This document shows positions 10,299 to 20,300 of a stretch of 29,050 nt of DNA, one piece after another. The DNA is from Ettlia oleoabundans (lineage: Eukaryota > Chlorophyta > Chlorophyceae > Chlamydomonadales): positions 1-29,050 of the forward strand of contig JAAMXP010004345.1 in NCBI GenBank assembly GCA_019693395.1. Reading direction: 5' to 3'. A program made the translations under genes and the position numbers. How positions within the stretch are numbered: position 1 is the stretch's first letter; each line of letters opens with the position of its first letter. The notes below the pieces were generated by a model, which saw only the letters and a list, made by a program, of their open reading frames with translations, searched no databases and was not told the origin of the DNA.

Positions 10299-10551
10299 GG
10301 CCAAAACGCACGGATAGATTCAATAGTAATAGCAGGATTTCCATCGGTGCAAGCGGTGCATACAGGGTATTTCACGAGCTGTGTCGACGTGTCACATGGG
10401 GTTTACGACATCATCAGGTCAAGGAGAAGCGCCCATGTGACCTACTGTGGATTGCCCGTACCTCGCCTGGCCGCCACCAACAGTGGGACTGATATCGGCA
10501 GAGACAGTCTTGTATCGGAAGCAGTGTCAGGGCTTTAGCCCGCCCGCCAGG
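10299..10551. promoter_or_regulatory. Shared divergent promoter of trehalase and phosphatase genes
   Basis: Only 253 nt separate the two start codons, so both promoters and both 5' leaders must lie here or overlap the genes. An ACGTGTC element, resembling the abscisic-acid-response core of plants, is at 10387-10393. No TATA box is evident. The region assignment is an inference from gene orientation; the element is weak evidence alone. Confidence 0.5.
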
Positions 10552-13311
10552 ATGTCTCCCAGCGAAAAAGATGACCGTGTGCGGCAGTTCAAGGAATATG
10601 TGCAATCCCTGAACAAGCAGTTTTTAGACTGGGCCAACAAGCAGTGGGCTCAGTCTTCCACTCGCTTCTGGAGCACAGGCATGCAGGTCAGAAAAGGTCC
10701 AGCTACGGGGCGATCCATGGGTGACCTCGAAGTAGGAGAGGACGCCGCCGCTGCCCGGCACTTGCTGCCGCCACCAGCTGCAAGTTCCAGCTAACTCTCT
10801 GCGCGCCTCCTGTTCCTCAGGACTACTTGCGTGCTGTGGCCAAAGTGCGGCGAGAGTTTAGTGATGTGCTGGCACATGACGGTGAGCAACCCCTGATTAG
10901 CCGAGTTGGGTGCTGCCCCGCTTTACCTGGCCAGCAGGCCGCTAGCAAGGCCTCCGCAGGCACAACGTGTTCCCTTGCAACTGTGTTGCTGCGCCGCCGG
11001 TTGCTTGCAATTGCAGACAACAACACAGGCCGGACGACGCCGGGGGGCACACCGCCACCCATGCTGCCGAGCGGTATCGCCGACAGGCAGGTGCCCAAGT
11101 ACGAGCCTCAGCTGTCCCTCACGCCGTACTGCAACACCAAAACGATACACTTCATCCGCCACGGGTGAGTGGTAATGGTGCGGATGTGTAGGGTCCAGTG
11201 ACTGGGTGCTGCACTGCATGTGCCGCAAGTGCTTGCAGGAGGGCCAAAGCCATCACGCCAATGCACCCAGGCCTGCCAGGCCCTTCTCACGGCCTCTGGC
11301 ACATGTTTCAGACTGCAAGCTGATTGACGCCTCCATCATCATTGCAGGGAAGGCTTCCACAACGTGGGCTACAGCCAGAACTTGGACGCACGGCTGACCG
11401 AACGGGGATGGGACCAAGCGCATGCGCTGGGACGCCACATGTACAGCCAGCAGCCCACCTCTGGCGTTCAACTAGTGGTAGTCAGCCCGTTGATGCGTGC
11501 CCTGGAGACAGCAGCGGGCGTGTTTGGGATAGACCCCTCGCAGTGCGATTTCGATCCTCCAACGGTGCTTATGAGGGAGCAGGACGCAGAGTGGAACGTG
11601 CGGGCGGCCCATGGTGTGGTGTCGTTGCGGCCTGGGGTGAAGTTTGTGGCGCAAGAGATGTGCAGGGAGCGGCTAGGTGCGTTCAAGCCTTCTGGGGTGC
11701 CTTATGCTACTTGAGAGCCTATGAGGAATGTTGTGTCTTTTGAGTTCATAAAGACATGTGCAGGTGTGTTGCGAAAATGGGCGTTGAATTCATAAGTGCT
11801 GCGTTGGTGTTGTTGCTGTTGTGTTGCAGCAATTCTGTTGCAACTCCTATTATTGCCCTTCTGGTCTGTGCGCAAATGCTCCTGCAGGCCCCTCACAGTG
11901 TGACAAGCGGCAGGCGCTGGAGGACACGCAGCGGCACTTCCCTGGGGTGGATTTTAGGTGGGTGCATTGCCGCCCAAGGCAATGCCACGGAATGCCTCTG
12001 TAGGGGCCTGGCTGGATGTCCGGGACCCACCCACGCTGTGATAGGCCTTTCCCTTGCCGCCGCTCAGTACCCTTTGCCCGATCCGATCTGTCAAGGGTAC
12101 CGGGTTTTATTGCTTCCTGCTCATCCTGCTTATTCCCTCACCTCGATGACCCTCCCTGCTCGCAGTTTGATAGAGAGCGAGCTGGACTTGAGTTGGGAGG
12201 CGGGGCATGTGGAGAGCGAGTCGCGTGTGGTGGTGCGCGGCTTCAACTTCCTGGCCTGGCTTATGCAGGTGGGGGGTCCTTCAAAACAGTCCATACCATC
12301 TCCCCTGTGTTCTCCATAGCTATCTGGCTGGCTCATGCAGGTTGAGAGCCTACAAACACTCGACAATCATCTTTCTGTCTTTCTACATCATGTTTTTTCA
12401 TATCTGTATGCTTGTCATGGAGGTTTTGGTGTGAGCTGGTGTTCACTCTTAAGCAGGTTGCTTGTGGGTTGCCTGCTGCCTCCATCCTGCCAGGGGTTTA
12501 CCCAACATGCAGCTGCGGTTTTTGTGTGTGTTGCTGCAGCGGCCTGAGACCAACATTGCGGTTGTCACCCACAGCGCGTTCCTGTGGTTTACCCTCACCT
12601 GCTTTGGCAACGAGGTGAGGAACGACTTGACAGTACCATGTACCTAGAGTCCTGTCAATACCCGCCAGCTTGCCTCACTTTGGCACAATCAGTGCCACAG
12701 GAGCACCACGTGGCCTCGGTTAGTTAGCAATTGATACAATTTGCAAGTGGTTTGTCTTTATCTTTGTCAACACCACACCACCTGCACCCTCACGCACACT
12801 CGCAAGTCCTCACTTGGGCCGCAGTTTTCCAAGCCGGTGCGCGAGAACCTGCAGCGGTGGTACGAGGTGGGTGGCTGGCTGCCGCACCGACAAGCGTTGC
12901 AGCACCTAAGTTTTTCTGTTTGCCCGGTGTTGTAGTGCATCTCCTCCTCTCCCGCTATCATGCCTTGCAAATCCGACATGCAGTCATGCCTCTCTTTTCT
13001 CTGCACTGCTCGGCGGTGTCCATTTCCTCCAACATGCTGACACTCTGCCCCCCATCTCAAATCCCCTTCGTACGTTCCCTTGCCAGAATTGCGAGATGCG
13101 GACGGTGGTGCTGAGCGATGGCGGCGGCGCGGGGGTGCCCGACAAGACCTGGTTCCGCGGCGGTGAGGCATATGCCGAGCCACAGAAGGTGCTGCTACCA
13201 AACGTGAAGGAGAAGGGCAAGGGCTCGCTGCTTTCTGCGTTGCAAATGGCATGGTCAGGCGGTGGCAGCGGTGGCAACAACGGCAGCGGCAGCAGCGGTG
13301 GCAAAAGCTGA
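10552..13311 (+). CDS. Histidine phosphatase superfamily, phosphoglycerate mutase-like (complete, nine exons)
   Basis: Exons 10552-10686, 10821-10881, 11017-11164, 11348-11676, 11888-11957, 12166-12268, 12540-12614, 12825-12866 and 13087-13311 close in phase, giving 395 residues. The branch is the plant phosphoglycerate-mutase-like family: IHFIRHGEGFHNVGY with H114 as the phospho-accepting His, LTERGWDQAHALGRH, VVVSPLMRALETA, CDKRQALEDTQ..FPGVDFSLIES, and VVTHSAFLWFTL with second catalytic His H293, then NCEMRTVVLSD. The family holds many phosphatases, and true glycolytic mutase activity is not implied. The ATG at 10552 is the first in frame; upstream frames end in TGA. Residues ~66-90 form a Pro/Gly/Thr-rich linker before the domain, and the C-terminus is a Gly/Ser tail. 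The RHG motif is split by an intron after the first two bases of its Gly codon. No targeting peptide is obvious. Confidence 0.93.
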
Positions 13312-14065
13312 CACTATTGCCCTTCCGCCCGCCAGCAGCGGGCGTGGCGCTACTCTCTTGATTTCCGATGAACTGCCCCATGCTGTTATAGCTGCTGACC
13401 TCTTGATACAGACAACATACTTGCTTTCTTTCCGCTTGGGGTGCCAAGCCCGGTTTGCGGCCTTTGTCCTGCCTGCCCTGGCACTAACGCATGTTTTACA
13501 ACTCTTCAGTTTCCTTTGCTTACAACGTGAGCAAAGTTCCTCTGCTGCCATCCTCCGCTGACAACATGAACAAAGGAATGAAACGCAACAGATGGCAATC
13601 AGATCATTTTGTTGGGCAAAAACAGGTGTACAACATACATGCAGAAAAATCAAGGCGGCTGCCGTAGATTGCCGCTTGCATGGCAGTGCGTGCAAGCGGG
13701 ACTGCAACAGGGAACACACAAGCAACAACAAGCTTGGTAAATGGGGGCGTCCTGCTGAGACTAGGAAAAACCAGATACAAAGGCAAGAGTAGTGCGAACC
13801 AAGTGACGCAAAGAAAAATGTGGGGACCTCAAATCTCGGTAGGAGCACACAGCGTTAAGGCTGCTCGAGTTTAGTCAGCAAAATGTGGCTGTGCGCGAGC
13901 CAGCGCATGCCAGACACGAGCCCCACAGCAACGAAAAACTTAACAACAATAATAGCTGGGATGGAAAACTACGTAGCCTTGTGTCAAGATTTGGTGGCTG
14001 CGGACTGCATCCCGTTGCCATGTCACAAGGAAGATGAGACACGCAGGGCACCGGCCCGCTGGCGC
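13312..14065. other. Convergent 3' region between phosphatase and universal stress protein genes
   Basis: Both flanking genes end here. No family-like coding sequence was seen. A TTACA at 13495-13499 (TGTAA on the minus strand) could be the poly(A) signal of the stress protein gene, about 570 nt after its stop. No equivalent was found for the phosphatase gene. Confidence 0.5.
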
Positions 14066-15321
14066 TCAGATGTCGCTGCGGTTGGGGTGCAGCAGCAGCA
14101 CGGGGCGCCTGCTATGCATGGCGCAGTACTTGGACACAGAGCCCAGCAGCAGCTGCTCCAGGGGCCCCTTGTCGTGTGATGCCACCACCAAGGGGTCTGC
14201 CCCTAGCTCATCTGCCTTCTTGCACACAGCCTTCCCAATATGCTTGTGCCTGCGGGAGCAAAAACTACGGTGTTGATTTTAGCATTAAGGGCCGCCTGTT
14301 GCTGGCTTATACAGGTCAAAGGCCAGGGAACCACGACCGCCTTCCATAACAGCAGCAACGAATGAAAGTTGCATCAGGTGCTGCCAGCTGGCCACAAGGC
14401 TTTCCGGCGGTCTGCTGCGGGCACAACTCGCACACCTGCGCTCCTTCACCAGGTGCAGCCACACGCTGTCCTGCAGGCCGCAGCCCTTGGCGTGCTCCAG
14501 GAAGTTGTCCGCGAAAAACTGCTTAGCCTGCTGCCACTGCAGCCGGGGAAGCCAGCAACAGCAGCCATGGCACAGTGGGCGATGGGTCAGATTCCAGCTA
14601 TAGCACGACCGACATCCCCTGTCCAAGGCATTCCATCTTAAAACAACAGCTGGATGCAACCAGCCATAGCCAATCAGCAAGGGGACGAGGGATGATGACA
14701 ACATCCCGACACCCACCAGCATGCGCTCCGTCTCGGGGTCCGGGCTAGAGCAGTAGTAGATGGATCCAGAGGAGGGGCCGAAGAAGACATCTGGCACAAC
14801 GTGCAGCAGGTGCAACTCATCGGTGGGTTTGAGCAGGTTGGTCAGTGTCCAGTTGAATGCGGCAATGGAATCCTGCAGAAGGGAAAGGCCACAGCAGCAA
14901 GGGCAGTCACATTGAGCTAGGGCGTCACTGGACGTGAGTGGCAGCTGTGATGGGTGGAAATACATTGCGTGCAGCTTGAGAGGATGGAAGCAGCCAGACG
15001 CAGCAACAGAATTGCAGTAGTGGCGCAGCCGCCGCCCACCTCTGAGGCGTCCACCGCCAGGACTACCCTCTTTGTCGTGGCTCCAGGCTGGCGCGGTTGC
15101 TGCGTAGGAGACGCCCCAGAGCTCTCGAGTGCTTGCAAAACTTGACATCGCAGGGCTCTCCGCCGGCCGACTGCCGCCCGCCGCTGCTGCGCTTCTCGGA
15201 AGCTTACGGCATCAAGCTGCAGCAAGCGCTGCACCGCGTATGCTGGGCCAGCGTCTCGACAAGCCGAACCCAGCCCGCTGTTTGAGCTTCTGTTGACGAG
15301 TTGTCCAACGGTGGCGGCCAT
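14066..15321 (-). CDS. Universal stress protein (UspA-like), four exons, possible organelle leader
   Basis: Exons 15321-15040, 14872-14717, 14536-14436 and 14249-14066 close in phase, giving 240 residues. The Usp domain spans about residues 83-240: KRVVLAVDASE (first strand), DSIAAFNWTLTNLLKPTDEL, HLLHVVPDVFF, then GKAVCKKADELGADPLVV, the loop ASHDKGPLEQLLLGSVSKYC, and RRPVLLLHP. Plant Usp proteins of this wording bind ATP or act in stress responses; the classical ATP loop G-x2-G-x9-G-S/T is altered here (SHDKG in place of the first part), so nucleotide binding is uncertain. The first ~80 residues are rich in Ala, Arg, Ser and Gln and low in acidic residues, like a plastid or mitochondrial transit peptide. 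ATG 15321 is the first Met of the open frame. Confidence 0.9.
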
Positions 15322-15620
15322 GGCACTTGATTAGATTTGTTACGAAGCCTCCAAACAGTTGACCAAACGGTGAAGAGAGAAGATGCGGAGTGATCTGGCT
15401 GGCGCCTGGCTGGCGGCACCGCCGCCTACGCCAATGCTGTCTCTTTGTTCTGAAGCGGAACAATGGCACTGGGAATGGTTCTGGGGCAGCATTTGGAGTT
15501 ACGGGGCCATGAACCATAAATCAACGTATTATGGATTGGTGCAACATTGTCATTCATGGGTTGACTGTCCCAGCTACTGTCCCTACTCCAAGTTGCAAAA
15601 CTGTCGGCAAGTTCAAATGC

Positions 15621-17317
15621 TCACAGGTCAGATTCTTCTTGAGCCCAACCTCTCTCCTGAAGTACTATGCCACTTTCCCTGCCCGCCCATTCCTTTGCTG
15701 TGGGCTCAGACACATCAGCCCCACTGCCACCACTGCTGGCCTCCTGTGCTGCCGCGGGTTGCATTGTCTCTGGTGCGGCCACAGCATCTCCCATCCGCTG
15801 CTCCTCATCAGGGCTGCCTCTGCCAGAGCTCCCTGAACCAGCATAAGACTGCAGCTGGGCGGCTGCTAGCCTCTCCAGCGACGGCAGCACCAGCGCTGCA
15901 ACCTCCTGCTCTAGCTGCTCCACAGGCATCAGCTGGACGGTCAGCTCCTGCTGCTGTGCCGCCAGGTGCTCAGCCTCGTCCTGCTGCCGCACAGCCAGCT
16001 CCTCCACCTCACCCTGTTGCCTGGTGTGATCTGCATCAATCGGGAGCATCTCCAGCTGCTCGGGGTATTGCGCCTGCATGGGGGCATCCATCCGTGAGGG
16101 CCTCAGAAAGCAATCCCGTTTAGGTTTGACATCCCTTCTCAAGGCCGGCGATGTTGACACCCTCCAAACCAAGAACTGCACGCAACATGCACCACACTCC
16201 AAAATTTTTGCTTCTTTCACAACAGAAAGCATTGCCACTCACCTCTTGCGGCTCCCGCTGCTTGCGCTGCAATGCCTCCAACTGCTGCTCCTCTGCCGCC
16301 TCAACCTGCGCCTGCGCTAACACTTGCCCCACATCCTGCTCAATGGCTGAGGCTTCATCGTGATCCAAGTCACACAGCTCATCTGGGTTGACCTGAGTGC
16401 CCGCATGGCCTGTCGGTGGCGGCACGATACGGGGTGGCGGAGGCGGCAGCGGCTGCAGGTCGGTCTGGGTGCTGCAGCAGGCATCTGCGGGCACCTCTAG
16501 AACCTCCAGGATTGCTGGCTCTGTCTGACAGTCGCAATGCGCACGTCCAGCAACCGCGGGCGGGGGACGTGGGCGCACGGGCCGGGCTGCTCCTGTGCTG
16601 GCCAAATCTCGGCGCCGTGGCCTGCAGTGACAAAGCATTCATCTCGGCCGTGTTTCGCCGGCCGTGTTTTGCAGACTGTGTTACAAACCACAAGCATGAT
16701 ACATCCCAAAATACTAAGAACACCTCAGCTTGCCTGGGCTTCGGGCTGCCGGTATCCACCCTGTTGAGTTCCCAGCCGCCATTGCCGCCGCTGGGCGGCA
16801 GGTCCAGCGTGAGTGTCACGGTGTGTAGTGTCGCAGGCGCCGGCGGCGCTTTGTAATGCATTCTTACAACCATTTCACAGTTTTGAGGTGAAGCAGGGGG
16901 GCGCAGGGCGGAGTCAAGCCAGTCAACTCGGTCTAGCACGGGTCTCAAACGTCGCTCAAACAGGTCAATCAAGAGCTGAATGTATATTGGAGTTTGGAGA
17001 GCGTTGAGAACCTGGCCAAATTTGACTTGTCTCCCTCTTGGCAGGGCCGCCGCCGAAAAGTTGCTGGGGCACGTCACCTCACGCAGCATCGCATTCCTCC
17101 CAATCAAAACCCTGGCCCTGGCGCCTGTCAGGCTGCAAAATCGGTGCAGCCAAGCTCTCCTTTGGCTGTTCCTGCCAGTTGACAGACCAGCATGCAAGCG
17201 GCAGCAGCACTCGCACCCACCGCGGTGCGCCCTGCTCAGCAGCAGCAGTATGCTACCAACTTGAGGATGCAGCAAAGGATGGGCGCTGGCTTGAAGAACT
17301 CCCAGGTGATGCATCAT
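15621..17317 (-). CDS. Protein with divergent radial spoke protein 3 (RSP3) domain; N-terminus uncertain
   Basis: Modelled exons: 17317-16734, 16621-16243 and 16073-15621, about 471 residues. The middle exon carries the RSP3 pattern: CDCQTE, then CSTQTD, a Pro run with VPPPTG, GTQVNPDELCDLD, then an acidic helix with EEQQLEALQRKQ. In RSP3/RSPH3 the matching text is a QTE/QTD pair, PPTPLF, TQI.EGELFDFD and a LEVLVGKTLEQ..EV.EEEELA helix. RSP3 forms the dimeric stalk of the radial spoke in ciliary axonemes. The last exon is Gln/Glu-rich coiled coil, then a Ser/Gly/Ala-rich tail. The first exon has an unrecognised helical part (near IYIQLLIDLFERRLRPVL). Joining it to the RSP3 frame needs a GC donor (GCAAGC at 16733). 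The ATG at 17317 is only 57 nt from the divergent PGDH start; Met at 17089 is an alternative. Confidence 0.6.
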
Positions 17318-17374
17318 CGAAAGCTGGGGCTCGGCTGTTGAACCGGTTCATTGCTCATGCGTTCATGATGTTGT
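17318..17374. promoter_or_regulatory. Head-to-head gap between RSP3-like and PGDH start codons
   Basis: The modelled start codons are 57 nt apart on opposite strands, too close for two leaders and promoters, so one start is probably wrong. The PGDH start is supported by an upstream in-frame stop (TGA 17366-17368) and by the leader composition; the RSP3-like start is the weaker one. Confidence 0.35.
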
Positions 17375-20300
17375 ATGCAGGTCAAAGGCGTCCCTGTGAC
17401 TCACCGCCGCGCCAGCCGGCGCGCTGCAGCCGCCCGGCCGTCCGGCATGGCAGGTTGGTGCCAACAGCACGTTCTGGGGGCCAAAAGGCGGCGGCGGGTT
17501 TCAGTAACGTATCTGACTCGCTACTGATAGCATTACCAGCGCCTGCGGGTAGGGTTTACGGCTGGCCAGCGTGTTCCCTGCCCCTGCCGCCACTTGAACC
17601 GCCGCCGCCGCCGCCGCACCCTTGCAGTTGTGGCTGTGGCTGCTGATGCACCCAAGCCCACCATCCTGGTTGCGGAGAAGCTGGGTGCTGGCGGTGTGGA
17701 CATGCTGAAGGAATTGGGCACCGTTGACTGCAGCTACGACATGAGCAAGGAGGATCTGCTGGCAAAAATCTCGCTGGTGGACGCCATCGTCATCCGCTCA
17801 GCCACCAAGGTGGGAAGCTCCATTCACTCTTTCGCATGTGCATGTGACGATTGCAAGTGCCAGGTCGAAGTAGCCGCCCTGCATTGATTGATGCTGGGTT
17901 GCTGGCATGACTTGCGCTGATGATGACTAATTATTCAAATGTCATTCCTGTCGTTTGTCCACTTTCTGTGCTCACGCTATTCAACATGGTGAACACGTCC
18001 TGGCCTCCCTCGAACCACGTCAGCACAACACCTGCCCTCCGCTCTCGCAGGTGACCCGCGAGGTGTTTGAGGCCTCTAAGGGTCGCCTGAAGGTAGTGGG
18101 ACGTGCCGGCGTGGGCATTGACAACGTGGACCTCGCTGCTGCTTCAGAGACGGGCTGCCTGGGTGCGTGGTGGCGGTGGTGGTAATGTTAGTGGTACGGC
18201 TGGGGCCGCCGCTGACATTGGCAAGCAGTGTGCCCCAGGCTACCCGGGAGCCCCTTGCATGCATTGCACTGAGGTTGAGTGTTGAAGCTGGGTTGCATCC
18301 GATGGTGCATGGACGCATGCCAGGTGGCAGGGTCGTTGGCCTGCAGTTTGCAACCAGGGACTCCAGGCTGCAGCCCTCTTATTGCCGCGGGTGTCGCAGC
18401 GAGGAAATTTTCCAATAAAGCAGCGCAGCGCAGCACGATTGTCGAGCCAGTGCAGCGAGATAAGCACTTGGGCGGCAGGGCAGCAGGAATGTCCCTGCAA
18501 CGCTGCAGCTGCGGTTTTCAGGTATCTACTAACTGACTGAGCCATGCTGTTTGTCTGACCTGATGGGTCGCTGCTGCAGTGGTGAACGCTCCCACTGCCA
18601 ATACCGTGGCTGCTGCGGAGCACGGCATTGCGCTGCTGTGCGCCTTGGCTCGCAATGTGCCCCAGGTAGGGCCCTCGATGGCTGTCGCGTGTGAGGCTGG
18701 CGCAACTACTGCTGCATGCTTCCCCACATGGAAAGCATGTTACAACCTGTTCCCGCATGTCATGGAACGCCTGTGTCTACCGGGCCAGCCTGCTACAACT
18801 TCTTCTCTGCGCGCTCCAAGCATGGTTGTATTGATTATGAAGCACGCTACCCCCTTCTGCTCTAAAACATGCCTGCCTGTTCCCCTCCCCCCTGCAGGCC
18901 GACGCCGCCATGAAGGAGGGGCGCTGGGAGCGCAACAAGTGGGTGGGCGTCAGCATGGTGGGCAAGACCCTGGCGGTCATGGGCTTCGGAAAGGTCGGCT
19001 CAGAGGTGGCACGTCGCGCCAAGGGTGAGAAGCTGGTCACACGCACAAGTCGTGTGCCTGCCTGGCCACAGCGCACCCACCTGGCTTGCGCTACTTAACA
19101 AGATGACTAAAGCAAAGCAGCATGCACACCAATCCCCATCTTGCACGGATGGTTCTTCATGCTCAGAGAGGAGGCCTGCTGTGTCTGGACCCCAGTCTGT
19201 TTGTTATGTGCCAGCCCATTGCCAGCATTTGAACACCGTGGGAATCCACATTATATCTTAGCCACCATTTGCTGTACCTGCAGGCCTGGGCATGAATGTG
19301 GTTGCCTACGACCCTTATGCCTCCCAGGAGAAAGCCTTGGCCCTGGGTGTCAAGATTGTGAGCCTGGACGAGGCGCTGGCACAGGTGAGGGGCTGTGCGG
19401 CACGGCTGGGCATGAGGGACCAGCGCTGTGCAAGGCTGTGTTGGGTTCCAGCAAGCATGGCTTGGGCACGGCCAGGCTGGCTGGCGGCTTGATTGCACTC
19501 ATGGTGTGGTTGGAGGTCCTGGCATAGTCGCGTGACCACCCGCCACATAGCCACTGCATGATGCAGCTCCTGGGCCAGGTTGCAAGCGGTTGTGTGTACC
19601 CGCCTGCCTGCCTGCCTTTGTTTCTCATTTCCTTGCTTATTTATCGCCTGTCTCTCCTTCTGTAGGGTGACTTCTTCTCGCTGCACACCCCTCTCACCCC
19701 CAACACCAAGGGCATGTTCAACGACGAGCTCTTCTCCAAGGTGACGAATGGGTTTGATTGATTGTTTAACACGCATTTACCCCGTAATACCTGGCTTCAA
19801 TCTTGTTGTATAGACCAGCGGTCCTCTTCCCTCTGTTTGGAGTGTCGCATTGCTCCCGTCCACCCCGTCACCAGCCCCTCTCATTCTTCTTCACTACCGT
19901 GTTCCTCCCCCTCTCACCTTCGTGCTGCCTCGCCTCCGCGTCCGCCTCCATTATGCAGATGAAGAAGGGTGCCCGCATCGTGAACGTGGCTCGCGGCGGT
20001 GTGATTGATGACGACGCTCTTAAGCGGGCCCTGGATGCCGGCATCGTGGCTGGCGCTGCGCTGGATGTGTTCTCAGTGGAGCCTCCTCCCGCAGGTGGGT
20101 GCTGGTGTGGTGGGTGGATGGCGAGCGTGAGGGTGGCAGGGTTGGTAGAAATAGGTAGGTGGTTTGCCGGGGTGGTGGGTGCTGCGCTGAATGTGTTCTG
20201 TTGGTGGTGGGCCCTTCCTGCAAATGGGTGCTGCTGTGTGGGTGCACGGCAGGGATGGTGGGTTGGGGTTTGTGTATAGTCGGGTGGTGGGTGATCGGAT

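Noticed and set aside
13255..13848. A 197-codon minus-strand frame with hydrophobic stretches as a membrane protein
   Set aside because: It overlaps the firm last exon of the phosphatase gene, lies in the convergent 3' region and shows no family text.
16379..17317. A 312-codon minus-strand frame as a complete separate protein
   Set aside because: Its last third reads as Arg/Ala/Pro-rich shadow of the RSP3-type frame; the QTE/QTD motifs lie in the other frame, so only the first part can be real.
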